Positions 1 through 6,439 of a stretch of DNA of 10,408 bases are shown here, one piece after another. Below the pieces are notes generated by a model. The model had not been told where the DNA came from and searched no databases. It saw nothing but the letters and a program-made list of their open reading frames with translations. The first letter of the stretch is position 1; each line of letters opens with the position of its first letter. The position numbers and the translations under genes were made by a program. Location: positions 456 through 10,863 of the forward strand of contig DNLZ01000381.1 in assembly GCA_003488325.1 (NCBI GenBank). Reading direction: 5' to 3'. Source of the stretch: Planctomycetaceae bacterium. Lineage in GTDB: Bacteria > Planctomycetota > Planctomycetia > Pirellulales > UBA1268.

Positions 1-598
1 TCTCGCCGCGTCGTGGGCTCTCATGGTTGAAGAGGATGCCGCAGGAGGCGTGCAGGCCGTAGCTCTCGCGGTAATTCACCGTGATCCAGTGCGCGTAGAC
101 CTTCGCGACTCCGTAGGGCGAGCGCGGGTGAAAGGGGGTGGATTCACGCTGCGGCGTCTCGGCCACCTCGCCGAACATTTCGGAGCTCGATGCCTGGTAG
201 TACCGCACCGGGGTGCCCACGGAGTCCTGCAGGTCGCGGACCGCCTCGAGCAGCCTCAGCGCGCCGATCGCGGTGACGTCCGCCGTGTAGGTGGGCTGGT
301 CGAAACTCACCCGCACCTGGCTCTGCGCGGCGAGGTTGTAGACCTCGTGTGGCTGGATCTCGCGGATCAGTCGCACGAGGCAGTTGGCATCGGACATGTC
401 GCCGTCGTGCAGCCTCAGCGGCCGACGGCCGGAAGCATCGTCCCCGCAGAGGTGATCGATCCTCCGCGTGCCGAACGTGCTCGAGCGACGCATCAGGCCG
501 TGCACCTCGTAGCCCTTCCCGATGAGCAGCTCCGCGAGGTACGACCCGTCCTGGCCGGTGATGCCCGTCACGAAGGCACGGCGGGGCTCGTGGTTCAT
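1..598 (-). CDS. gmd: GDP-mannose 4,6-dehydratase, N-terminal part (runs off window)
   Basis: Converts GDP-mannose to GDP-4-keto-6-deoxymannose in the cytoplasm, the first step toward GDP-fucose, GDP-rhamnose and related sugars for surface glycans. The gene reads leftward from an ATG at 598 and is still open at base 1, giving 199 residues of a protein usually about 320-370 long. It is an extended short-chain dehydrogenase: the NADP-binding GxxGxxG is TGITGQDG at residues 11-18, the catalytic Ser/Glu region is SSSEMFG at about 137-143, and the YxxxK pair is Y162/K166 in SPYGVAK. The last visible residues, [13 protein letters not shown], are a hallmark of this enzyme, as is [11 protein letters not shown] just before. 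It is divergent from the membrane protein gene at 799. I found no convincing Shine-Dalgarno site or promoter for it. Family identity is very secure; the final sugar product cannot be told from here. Confidence 0.97.
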   Translation of the reverse strand, partial: MNHEPRRAFVTGITGQDGSYLAELLIGKGYEVHGLMRRSSTFGTRRIDHLCGDDASGRRPLRLHDGDMSDANCLVRLIREIQPHEVYNLAAQSQVRVSFDQPTYTADVTAIGALRLLEAVRDLQDSVGTPVRYYQASSSEMFGEVAETPQRESTPFHPRSPYGVAKVYAHWITVNYRESYGLHASCGILFNHESPRRGE

Positions 599-685
599 GC
601 GGTGTTCCAGCGGGGGATCGGATGAGGCGGGCCGTCGATGCGCGGACGCGCGTCGGGCCGCTCGCGGCCGGCCCCTCAAATCGTA

Positions 686-715
686 CTGGGAGCGGACGGC
701 ACCGTGCGGTAGGGT
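686..715 (+). promoter_or_regulatory. Weak promoter-like element before the flippase-like gene
   Basis: CTGGGA (686-691), an 18-base spacer and TAGGGT (710-715) resemble a housekeeping promoter only loosely. I list it because the spacing matches better candidates at 4340, 5026, 8543 and 10154. It would give a leader of about 75-80 bases to the ATG at 799. The -10 half lies inside a short inverted repeat (706-720). Confidence 0.25.
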
Positions 716-720
716 ACCGC
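706..720. repeat. Inverted repeat GCGGTA-GGG-TACCGC
   Basis: A perfect 6-bp inverted repeat with a 3-base centre sits midway in the 200-bp divergent region between gmd and the membrane protein gene. It covers the candidate -10 at 710-715, a position that would suit an operator. A chance occurrence in GC-rich DNA is possible. Confidence 0.35.
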
Positions 721-798
721 GGGCGAGACGACGGTCCTTCCGACCTCCGCGCCCGTCGGCCAGCTCGCCGGAAGTCCTGCCGCCCCTCGCCTCGCCCC

Positions 799-1800
799 AT
801 GGACGCACCCGCGAGCGCCGCTCCACCACACCGCCGCAGCCGGATCCCCCCGTGGGCCGGCCTCCTGATCCGGATCACGGCCACCGCCGGCCTGATGGTC
901 TACGCGCTGCGTGGGATCGAATGGGGCACCTTCCGGGATCTCCTCGCGCGCGCGGATTGGACGTGGTGGGCGTGCGGCCTCGCGGTCGGCATGGGCCTGC
1001 AGGTCGTCGGAGGCATCCGCTGGGCCGTGCTCGCCAGACCGCTCGGCTTCCCGCTTTCGTACGGCGCGTTCGTCTGGCGGTTTCTCGAAGGATCGTTCTT
1101 CAGCCTCTGCCTTCCCTCCTCGATCGGGGGCGACGTCGTGAAGGCGTACCGGCTCGGTGACACCACACCCCGGCGTCTTCTCGCCGCCTGTTCGGTGCTG
1201 GCCGACAGGCTCACGGGCGTCTCCGCGCTCGGCGTCCTCGCCGTGACGGCGCTGCTCGTCACGCGGCTGGATCTGGGGATCGTCGCGACGCTCGGTGTGG
1301 CCGCCCTGCTTCTCGGGTGTGCCATGCTCGCCTTCCGACTCGGCGTCGCATCGATCGACCGGGTCCTGGGTCTCCTGCGCGAGGGTTCAACGGCCCGCGA
1401 TTTCGTCGCGCGGCTGCTTCCCTACCAGCAGCGGCCACGACTGATGGCGCAGGCGCTCGCGTGGAGCCTCGTGGTGCAGATGGGAGGCGCGATGGCGGTC
1501 GCCTGCTTCGGCCAGTCGCTCGGCGTGTTCCTGCCGGCGGCGGTGTGGTTCACGGTCGTGCCCCTCGTGTCGCTGGCGATCGTGCTGCCGGTGAGCATCA
1601 ACGGCATCGGGCTGCGCGAAAGCGCCCTCGTGACGCTGCTGGGTCCGCACGGCGTGGCGCCCGAGCCCGCGGTCGCGATCGGACTGCTCTGGTTGGCAAG
1701 CCAGGTGCTCGTCGGCCTCGTCGGCGGCGTGTTCTTCCTCCTCGATCGACGCGCCGTCAGCGTGACGGCGACGGCGGCCGTCGACGCCGCGCATCGGTGA
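799..1800 (+). CDS. Lysylphosphatidylglycerol synthase TM-region (YbhN/AglD2-like) membrane protein
   Basis: A 333-residue polytopic inner-membrane protein of the family that includes YbhN, AglD2 and the flippase-like N-terminal half of MprF. Members lack a catalytic domain and are thought to handle lipids or lipid-linked glycans at the membrane. About eight hydrophobic segments are visible between residue 20 and the C-terminus. The two family signatures are present: [14 protein letters not shown] at about 106-119 and [12 protein letters not shown] at about 263-274. I chose ATG 799 because the open frame upstream, back to 622, is arginine-rich and lacks membrane character, and family members begin close to the first TM segment. 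No Shine-Dalgarno site is seen before either start. The 3' end overlaps the convergent Nudix gene by 44 bases. The neighbouring gmd suggests, but does not prove, a role in surface-glycan or glycolipid export. Confidence 0.85.
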   Translation: MDAPASAAPPHRRSRIPPWAGLLIRITATAGLMVYALRGIEWGTFRDLLARADWTWWACGLAVGMGLQVVGGIRWAVLARPLGFPLSYGAFVWRFLEGSFFSLCLPSSIGGDVVKAYRLGDTTPRRLLAACSVLADRLTGVSALGVLAVTALLVTRLDLGIVATLGVAALLLGCAMLAFRLGVASIDRVLGLLREGSTARDFVARLLPYQQRPRLMAQALAWSLVVQMGGAMAVACFGQSLGVFLPAAVWFTVVPLVSLAIVLPVSINGIGLRESALVTLLGPHGVAPEPAVAIGLLWLASQVLVGLVGGVFFLLDRRAVSVTATAAVDAAHR

Positions 1801-2341
1801 TCAGGATTCCCGCCACCGACTTGGCGTCCTCGATCGTGCCATCGAGGCACATGGTGACGGCGTCGTCCCAGGCGACATGGCGGGTGCGGATCTGCTCGCC
1901 CGGTTCGAGGGCCTGCGGCCCCGCGACGAGATCGCCGGCCACGAAGAGGTGCATCCGCTCGCGCAGGATGCCCGGCGACATCCAGAAGCCGCCGACGGAT
2001 TCGAGGCGGCCCGCGCGATACCCCGTCTCCTCCGCGAGCTCACGAAGGGCCGCGTCGGCGAGTGACTCCTCGCGGTCGAGCGTGCCCGCCGGGAGCTCGA
2101 GCAGGGTGCGCCCCACGGCGACCCGCACCACCTCGACCAGGCACACCTCCGCGGGCGTCACCAGCGGCACGATGACCACGCTGCCGGGGTGCTGGATGAC
2201 CTCGCGGTCCCGACAGCCGCCGTCGGCCAGGGACTCCCGGACCCGCACGACGCGGAAGCGGCGTGTGTCGAGCAGCACCTCGCCCGTGGAGTCGACCGAC
2301 CGGTCATGTGCACCCGGGGCGCTCCCCGTGGATTCGGTCAT
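1757..2341 (-). CDS. Nudix hydrolase, ADP-ribose pyrophosphatase type
   Basis: A 194-residue cytoplasmic Nudix hydrolase that probably cleaves ADP-ribose or another nucleoside-diphosphate sugar to the monophosphates. The Nudix box is complete at residues 86-108 (G86, E92, R100-E101, E104-E105, G107), giving the GX5EX7REUXEEXGU pattern with all metal-binding glutamates. The preceding ELPAGTLD and the following GGFWMSPGI with a later E in the C-terminal helix region fit the NudF/ADPRase subfamily (ELPAG is typical there). The ATG at 2341 overlaps the stop of the upstream ygfZ-like gene (ATGA), so translation is probably coupled. The C-terminus is an Arg/Pro/Ser tail whose last 44 bases overlap the convergent membrane protein gene. 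Substrate choice within the subfamily cannot be settled from sequence. Confidence 0.92.
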   Translation of the reverse strand: MTESTGSAPGAHDRSVDSTGEVLLDTRRFRVVRVRESLADGGCRDREVIQHPGSVVIVPLVTPAEVCLVEVVRVAVGRTLLELPAGTLDREESLADAALRELAEETGYRAGRLESVGGFWMSPGILRERMHLFVAGDLVAGPQALEPGEQIRTRHVAWDDAVTMCLDGTIEDAKSVAGILITDARRRRPPSPSR

Positions 2342-3333
2342 GCCTGCGTCCCTCCGCCCAGCCGTGCCGGAAATGGCACGACCCTCGCGTCGCTTCCCGA
2401 GACCGTGAGCCTCGCGCCCGCCTCGAGGCCGCGCACGTGGATGATCGCCAGGGCCAGGCCGTGCTCGAGTCGCGGCGAGCGGCAGGCCGACGTGACCGTG
2501 CCGATGCTTTCGGCCTCGAGCATCACGCCCGCTCCCGGCAGCGGGTCACGGCAGGCGAGTGCCACCAGTCTCCTGTTGGCGTGGCCGAGGGCATCGATCC
2601 GGGCGACGGTCTCCTGCCCGAGGTAGCAGCCCTTGGTGAAGGAGATGGCCCGCGCGTCGCGGTCGAGTTCCTGGGGAAGCGTTTTGTCGGGGATGTCGTG
2701 CGGCTCCGGATTGCCGGCCTCGATCCGGGCGGTGTCGATCGCCGCCGTCGAGGCGAGGGGCAGTCCGGTCGTCGCCAACCATGCCGCCGTCCGCTCCCCG
2801 ACGTCGCTCGCGACCTGAATCCGTACGCCGGGCATACCGTACCAGTCGGTCCGCACGATCGCTGCGGCCCCGTCGGCGACCACCGCCGGGTGGTGATCGA
2901 GCACGTGCTCGGGCATCGCGACGCCGACATGGCGCTCGAGCCATGCGGGGGTCTCGGGGCCCACGACGACAAACGTCGTTCGTGCCGGCGACACATCGAC
3001 GAGCGAGACATCCTCGCGGATGTGGAAGTGCTCCAGGTGCGTGAGCAGCCTGTGTCCCAGTCCGGGACCTGCCTCGAGACGCACGCCGTCCGCCTCGCGT
3101 ACGAGATCGACGAGGGCGATGACCCACCCCCGCGCGTCGGCGAGGAATCCCTCGGTGCCGCCACCGCAGGCCAGGCGGGAAACGGCCGCCGTCGTGAACC
3201 CGTCGAGAAAACGCACGGCATCACGCCCCGACGCCGTCAGCACCGTCCGCTCGGGAAGACGGGCCCATGCCGCCCCCTCGCGGATCGCCCCATATCCCTC
3301 CGGCCCGTTCGCGAGATGCCCGGAATTCATCAT
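2338..3333 (-). CDS. ygfZ: YgfZ/GcvT-like folate-binding protein (COG0354)
   Basis: A 331-residue relative of the glycine-cleavage T protein. E. coli YgfZ and eukaryotic IBA57/CAF17 use a folate to support assembly or repair of certain Fe-S enzymes, including the tRNA-modifying MiaB. The defining motif is present in full as KGCYLGQE at residues 234-241 with the conserved cysteine at 236, followed by TVARIDALGHANRRLVAL as in the family. The N-terminal part has the usual DGFTTAAVSRL segment and the tail has a short beta-rich domain. Two ATGs in tandem (3333 and 3330) are the likeliest starts; the open frame continues upstream to 3576 but that part is arginine-rich and crosses the probable promoter at 3390. 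It is first in a two-gene operon with the Nudix gene. Identity of the family is secure; the exact client enzymes are unknown. Confidence 0.92.
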   Translation of the reverse strand: MMNSGHLANGPEGYGAIREGAAWARLPERTVLTASGRDAVRFLDGFTTAAVSRLACGGGTEGFLADARGWVIALVDLVREADGVRLEAGPGLGHRLLTHLEHFHIREDVSLVDVSPARTTFVVVGPETPAWLERHVGVAMPEHVLDHHPAVVADGAAAIVRTDWYGMPGVRIQVASDVGERTAAWLATTGLPLASTAAIDTARIEAGNPEPHDIPDKTLPQELDRDARAISFTKGCYLGQETVARIDALGHANRRLVALACRDPLPGAGVMLEAESIGTVTSACRSPRLEHGLALAIIHVRGLEAGARLTVSGSDARVVPFPARLGGGTQA

Positions 3334-3389
3334 CGTGCCGCACCGGCTCGCCTCCCGATCGACGCCGCCGGCGCCCGATCGGACGGCGG

Positions 3390-3395
3390 ATTGTA
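3390..3395 (-). promoter_or_regulatory. Candidate -10 box for the ygfZ-Nudix operon
   Basis: On the minus strand the sequence reads TACAAT, five of six matches to the housekeeping -10 consensus and conspicuous in this GC-rich region. It would place the RNA start near 3383, about 50 bases before ATG 3333. The -35 is poor, with only a GAC core in the right area. The box is the centre of a small inverted repeat, GCGGA-6-TCCGC, on the plus strand (3387-3402), which could be a regulator site or chance. Confidence 0.45.
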
Positions 3396-3442
3396 GTCCG
3401 CATGCCATCGGTTCGGTCCGCAGGCGGGGATTTTTTTGCCGC

Positions 3443-3551
3443 GATCCGAACGTTCCTCCGGGGAGGTGCGTAGGAGAGGTCACCGCGGGTTTGAGGCCGC
3501 GGCATAGCGGTGCACGTGACCCGGAACGACGAGGCAAGCGTCGTTCGGATC
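3443..3551. repeat. Inverted 10-11-bp repeat pair in front of the HTH gene
   Basis: GATCCGAACG at 3443-3452 is the exact reverse complement of CGTTCGGATC at 3542-3551; one more base pair on the outside (3442/3552) also matches. A third copy, CGTTCGGATC, lies at 3678-3687 directly against the Shine-Dalgarno site of the HTH gene. The arms are about 90 bases apart, which is too long for a terminator and more like paired protein-binding sites. Likely partners would be the HTH protein encoded next door, but this is inference. Confidence 0.5.
3524..3546. repeat. Hairpin GAACGACG-7-CGTCGTTC
   Basis: A perfect 8-bp inverted repeat with a 7-base centre (arms 3524-3531 and 3539-3546). Its right arm overlaps the CGTTCGGATC copy at 3542-3551, so the two structures are alternatives or parts of one composite site. 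There is no T-run after it, so a terminator is unlikely; an operator in the divergent region is a better fit. Confidence 0.5.
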
Positions 3552-3687
3552 GGCGGCCCGCCACGCGATCCATCATCCCACCTGTTCGCGTTTCCAGTTC
3601 GACGGCCCGCGCCCCCGGTGCGCCGCCAGCGATCCGGAGCCGTGCCCGAGTGGTTTCGCAGCGTCCGTCCCACCGCCCGTTCGGATC

Positions 3688-3694
3688 AGGAGGT
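3688..3694 (+). promoter_or_regulatory. Shine-Dalgarno site AGGAGGT fixing the HTH gene start
   Basis: AGGAGGT lies six bases before ATG 3701 and is a near-perfect match to the 16S rRNA 3' end. It settles the start against the much longer open frame, which continues upstream to 3020. Confidence 0.85.
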
Positions 3695-3700
3695 CACGAC

Positions 3701-4309
3701 ATGGCGACCGTCGACTGCTACCGGCAGCATCACGAGGAGTTCCGGGGTCGCGACTCCCGGGTCGGGTCCCGTTCCATCGAGGACGTGGAGCATTCCGATG
3801 CGGCGCGAGCCGAGGCGGATGCCACACTGCACCTCGCGTCCCGGCTGCGATCGGCCGTGCTGCACCGGATCGCCGACGTGCGGCGGCAGCAGGGCGTGAC
3901 GCTGCGGAACGTCGCGCGTCGCCTCGGCGTGTCGCTCTCGGTCGTCCGGCGGCAGGAGGAGCCCGATTGCGACCTCCGCCTGTCGGATCTCCTTCGCTGG
4001 CAGGAGGTGCTCGAAGTGCCGGTGGCCGAGCTCCTCGTGGAATCCGAAGGACAGTTGTCGGGCCCCGTGCTCGCGAGGTCGCGGATGGTCAAGCTCATGA
4101 AGACGGCGGCGGCCCTGCGCGAGCGGACGGCGGGAACGCCCGCCGCCCGCGTCACCGAGATGCTCGTCGAGCAGATCCTCGAACTGATGCCGGAGCTGGC
4201 GGACGTCACGCCCTGGCACACCGCCGGGTCGCGACGCTCCCTCGACGACGTGGGGCGAACGGCGCGGTTCACGGTGTCGGACGACGTGTTCCGCAGCGCC
4301 TCCTCGTAA
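3701..4309 (+). CDS. XRE-family HTH transcriptional regulator-like protein
   Basis: A 202-residue cytoplasmic protein with an XRE/Cro-type helix-turn-helix at about residues 55-112: QQGVTLRNVARRLGVSLSVVRR has the usual helix 2-turn-helix 3 spacing, and LLRWQEVLEVPVAELL is the typical closing helices of the domain. Family members bind DNA as dimers. The N-terminal 50 residues are polar and unassigned; the C-terminal half (125-170) is a helix-rich segment that may dimerise, followed by a Ser/Asp-rich tail. The start is set by a strong Shine-Dalgarno site. The gene appears to stand alone, since a hairpin follows its stop within 14 bases. The upstream repeats may be its own binding sites. I do not recognise a specific subfamily or ligand. 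A DNA-binding role is likely; target genes are unknown. Confidence 0.8.
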   Translation: MATVDCYRQHHEEFRGRDSRVGSRSIEDVEHSDAARAEADATLHLASRLRSAVLHRIADVRRQQGVTLRNVARRLGVSLSVVRRQEEPDCDLRLSDLLRWQEVLEVPVAELLVESEGQLSGPVLARSRMVKLMKTAAALRERTAGTPAARVTEMLVEQILELMPELADVTPWHTAGSRRSLDDVGRTARFTVSDDVFRSASS

Positions 4310-4322
4310 GGGACGCGAAAAC

Positions 4323-4338
4323 GTCGGCTGACGCCGGC
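4323..4338 (+). terminator. Hairpin after HTH gene (possible terminator)
   Basis: GTCGGC and GCCGGC pair (one G-T wobble) around the loop TGAC, starting 14 bases after the stop at 4309. No T-run follows, so as an intrinsic terminator it is weak. Its core CGGCTGACGCCGG is repeated exactly at the end of scpB (10018-10030). Confidence 0.35.
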
Positions 4339-4339
4339 C

Positions 4340-4369
4340 TTGTTCGACCCGGCGGGGCATGGGTACGCT
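4340..4369 (+). promoter_or_regulatory. Candidate promoter for the 28-residue microprotein
   Basis: TTGTTC (4340-4345), an 18-base spacer and TACGCT (4364-4369). It would start RNA near 4376 and give a leader of about 50 bases to the GTG at 4426. It shares the 18-base spacing and TAC..T pattern with other candidates in the window. Prediction by eye only. Confidence 0.4.
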
Positions 4370-4410
4370 TGCCGGCACGTGCGTCGGCCGCGGCTGACGC
4401 CCACCGTTCC

Positions 4411-4416
4411 GGAGAA
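4411..4416 (+). promoter_or_regulatory. Shine-Dalgarno site GGAGAA for the microprotein
   Basis: GGAGAA ends nine bases before GTG 4426. It selects this start over the long open frame that runs through from 3967, most of which lies over the HTH gene in another frame. Confidence 0.5.
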
Positions 4417-4425
4417 GCCACGACC

Positions 4426-4512
4426 GTGTTCTCGCTGCTGGGTGTGCTCGCCATCACGGTCGTCCTGTTCTTCGTCGTGGCCGTCTCGGCACGGCTGATG
4501 CTCGGTCGCTGA
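4426..4512 (+). CDS. Putative 28-residue single-TM microprotein
   Basis: A GTG-started frame encodes 28 residues: two or three polar-neutral residues, then an unbroken hydrophobic run (LLGVLAITVVLFFVVAV, about 4-20), then SARLMLGR with two arginines at the end. This is the right length and charge pattern for one membrane helix with its positive end in the cytoplasm (N-out) by the positive-inside rule. It has a Shine-Dalgarno site and a promoter-like element of its own, and lies between the HTH gene and a convergent membrane protein gene. No family is recognised; small single-TM proteins often modulate a larger membrane complex. It could be a chance frame, but the combination of signals makes a real gene more likely than not. 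Confidence 0.55.
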   Translation: MFSLLGVLAITVVLFFVVAVSARLMLGR

Positions 4513-4568
4513 CGGCCGATCGGCAGCGTGCCCCGGTGGGAGGTCACGGCGCGGGGCGACCGGCGGCG

Positions 4569-4934
4569 TCAGCGGGGTGTGCCGCGGAGGATGCCCCGGA
4601 TCGCGAGGCCGAGGAACCCTCCGAGAACGCCGGTGAGCGCCCCCCAGGCCGCGATCGCGAGTCCGACGTAGTCGCGGAGCCAGACGCGTTCCGGCGGCTC
4701 CGGGCTGCGAGGCACCTTGCGCTGCACCGGTCCGGCCCGCCCCGATTGACGCCGCATCTCGTCCCGAAAGGCATCCCAGTCCGCCTGAATCGCCGGGGCA
4801 TCCAGCTCTGCAAGGCGAGCCTCGCGCCATCGCAGGAGGGCGATCGGCGGGCCCACCATGGTCGCCGCCCACAGCGCGAGGAATGCCCCCGTCGTCCACG
4901 TGGTCACGCGGCTGGAAACACGTCGTCCATCCAT
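4569..4934 (-). CDS. Two-TM membrane protein of unknown function
   Basis: I do not recognise this 121-residue protein. It has a short basic N-terminus (MDGRRVSSR), a first membrane segment at about residues 13-34, a charged, helix-prone and then Pro/Arg-rich loop of about 50 residues containing DWDAFRDEMRR, and a second, glycine-rich membrane segment at about 89-116 ending in IRGILRGTPR. With basic residues flanking both ends, the N- and C-termini and possibly the loop face the cytoplasm. The ATG at 4934 is preceded by AGGTGG about ten bases upstream on the minus strand; ATGs at 4955 and 4985 are in frame but lack such a site. It is convergent with the microprotein and divergent from the secreted protein gene at 5200. 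Protein-like hydrophobic pattern supports a real gene; function unknown. Confidence 0.65.
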   Translation of the reverse strand: MDGRRVSSRVTTWTTGAFLALWAATMVGPPIALLRWREARLAELDAPAIQADWDAFRDEMRRQSGRAGPVQRKVPRSPEPPERVWLRDYVGLAIAAWGALTGVLGGFLGLAIRGILRGTPR

Positions 4935-5025
4935 CTCGGCGATTCCACCTCGCATGCCGGTTCCGTGCGTCCGGGGATGCCTCATCCCGCCGGCCCGACC
5001 CAGAACACCTCGCTCGGCGATCAGT

Positions 5026-5055
5026 CTGGCACCGGTCGGCCGCCCCTGCTACCGT
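5026..5055 (+). promoter_or_regulatory. Candidate promoter for the secreted protein gene
   Basis: CTGGCA (5026-5031; four of six to TTGACA), an 18-base spacer and TACCGT (5050-5055). RNA would start near 5062, leaving a leader of about 138 bases to the GTG at 5200. It lies in the 265-bp divergent region shared with the two-TM gene. Confidence 0.4.
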
Positions 5056-5187
5056 CCCGCCCCACCGCCCGCGGTGGTCGGCACCGAGACGGTTCCTCGT
5101 CGGCCGTTGACGTCCCGGAGCGTGTGCCGAACGCCCGCCGAACCATCCCCTCCGCGCAGCGGAAGCAGGACGGTTTCGGCGGCACCC

Positions 5188-5193
5188 AGGAGG
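5188..5193 (+). promoter_or_regulatory. Shine-Dalgarno site AGGAGG fixing GTG start at 5200
   Basis: AGGAGG lies six bases before GTG 5200. It overrides the longer open frame that begins at 4858 and puts a signal peptide right at the N-terminus, as expected. Confidence 0.8.
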
Positions 5194-5199
5194 CTCGAC

Positions 5200-6411
5200 G
5201 TGTCCTGCTCTCGTTCTCCGTTCGGTCGTCACGCCACGGCTGCGCACGCGTCCTGGGCCGGGGCCCTCCTGCGTCGAGGCCTGATCGTGGTGCTCGCGGC
5301 AGGCATGCCGGCCGCCGCGTCGGCGCAGTCGTCGTGGCTGCCGACATCCTGGTTCCCGTCGGGACGCATCGACCCCAAGGCGATGTTCCCCCTCGCGGAA
5401 AAGGACGGGCCGTGGCTCGTGCTCGCCACGACGTTCCGCGGCGCGACGGCGCGAGACGAGGCGCGGACACTCGTGCAGGAACTGCGTGGACGGCACTCGC
5501 TGCAGGCCTACACGCACGAGAAGGCGTTCGACTTCACCGGTCCGCTGCCGGGCGTGGGCCTCAATCCGGACGGATCACCCAAGAAGATGCGGTATGCCAA
5601 CGAAGGGCAGGTGGTCGAGGTGGCCGTCCTGGTCGGCGACTTCGCCTCGTGCGACGATCCACGGGCGCAGAAGGCCCTGCAGCGCATCAAGCAGCTCAGG
5701 CCGGAGTCGCTCGGAGGCAAGGGGCCGAAGGGCGGTCTCGTATCCGACTTCCTGCAGGCCAACAGCGGGCTCGTCCATGGCGGAGCCGCGAATCGGCCAC
5801 CGCTCCATGCCGCCATGCTGATCCCGAATCCGCTGCTGCCCGACGACTACTTTCAGCGCCAGCAGGTCGATGCCTTCGTCGCGGAGATGAACGCGGACGT
5901 CACGTACAGCCTCCTCGACTGCCCGGGACGCTACACGGTGCGCGTGGCGACGTTCTCGGGGGCAGGCACGTTCCAGCAGGGGGATGGGAACGCCACCGGG
6001 ACCGAGTCGCGGAGCGGCTTCGTGGACGTCGCCGGCTTCGTCGAGGCGCTGCGGGGCAGCGGGTGGAAGGATCCCAAGCTCCGCGGGGTGCAGGGAGAGA
6101 GCCTGCTCGTCGAAGCCGCGGATCGGGCCCACCGGCTCACGGTCGCGCTCAGGAAGCAGGGCTGGCAGGCATGGGAGTTCCACGACCGCGACGAGAGCAT
6201 CGTGTGCGTGGGCAGCATCGATCGGCTCGCGGTTCCGGGCGCCGATGGCCGACCGCAGGTGCATCCGGAGATCGCGAGGATCGTGGCGGCTCTGGCCCCC
6301 GACCAGGGGGCCCTCGCATCGGGGCAGATCGTGCCCCGTTCGTTCGACGGGGTCATGCTCGACCTCCAGCCAAAGCCGATCGACGTGCCGCGGCAGCCGA
6401 CCCGCCGTTGA
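5200..6411 (+). CDS. Secreted protein of unknown function with two SPOR-like segments
   Basis: A 403-residue exported protein. The N-terminus has basic residues, a hydrophobic core (LIVVLAAGMPAAA at about 29-41) and an ASA-QSS cleavage site near residue 43, a classical Sec signal peptide. Two regions look alike: PWLVLATTFRGATARDEA at about 71-88 followed by LVQELR, and YTVRVATFSG at about 245-254 followed, further on, by AHRLTVALRKQGWQAWEFHDR and IVCVGSID (ends about 341). The order 'TVxVATF... A..L...LR..G..A' followed by a short strand recalls SPOR-type peptidoglycan-binding folds, but I cannot confirm that. The middle (140-220) is rich in Gly, Pro and Asn. It precedes rdgB by 28 bases and may share its transcript. 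I do not recognise the family; an envelope role is inferred only from export. Confidence 0.82.
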   Translation: MSCSRSPFGRHATAAHASWAGALLRRGLIVVLAAGMPAAASAQSSWLPTSWFPSGRIDPKAMFPLAEKDGPWLVLATTFRGATARDEARTLVQELRGRHSLQAYTHEKAFDFTGPLPGVGLNPDGSPKKMRYANEGQVVEVAVLVGDFASCDDPRAQKALQRIKQLRPESLGGKGPKGGLVSDFLQANSGLVHGGAANRPPLHAAMLIPNPLLPDDYFQRQQVDAFVAEMNADVTYSLLDCPGRYTVRVATFSGAGTFQQGDGNATGTESRSGFVDVAGFVEALRGSGWKDPKLRGVQGESLLVEAADRAHRLTVALRKQGWQAWEFHDRDESIVCVGSIDRLAVPGADGRPQVHPEIARIVAALAPDQGALASGQIVPRSFDGVMLDLQPKPIDVPRQPTRR

Positions 6412-6439
6412 ACCACCGCCCCTCGTGACCGCGACCGGG

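Larger units (their letters stand above)
3334..3700. promoter_or_regulatory. Divergent regulatory region between ygfZ operon and HTH gene
   Basis: This 367-bp stretch has no convincing gene. It holds a TACAAT -10-like box facing ygfZ, a T7 tract at 3431-3437 that stands out in GC-rich DNA, a palindrome CCTCC-GG-GGAGG (3455-3466), and an arrangement of inverted repeats built on CGTTCGGATC (copies at 3443-3452 reversed, 3542-3551 and 3678-3687). It ends in a strong Shine-Dalgarno site for the HTH gene. No promoter for that gene could be picked with confidence. Open frames crossing the region have no recognisable protein character. Confidence 0.6.

Noticed and set aside
2263..3396. 377-codon plus-strand frame opposite ygfZ
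   Set aside because: Shadow of the gene with the KGCYLGQE motif; no protein family character.
3431..3437. T7 tract as an intrinsic terminator
   Set aside because: No GC-rich hairpin directly precedes it on the plus strand, and no plus-strand gene ends upstream; it lies in a divergent promoter region.
3631..3690. tRNA-Ser/Leu-like pieces: GTGCCCGAGTGG resembling a D-arm and GTTCGGATC resembling a T-loop
   Set aside because: No anticodon stem, no variable arm and no full acceptor stem can be drawn, and the spacing is too short for a class II tRNA. The second piece belongs to the CGTTCGGATC repeat.
3730..5517. 595-codon minus-strand open frame across the HTH gene and microprotein
   Set aside because: Arg/Ser/Pro-rich translation without hydrophobic core or motifs; typical antisense frame in GC-rich DNA. 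It overlaps genes with good start signals.
4536..6428. 630-codon plus-strand open frame over the secreted protein gene
   Set aside because: Translation is Arg/Gly/Pro-rich with no domain, while the other frame has a signal peptide and a strong Shine-Dalgarno site.
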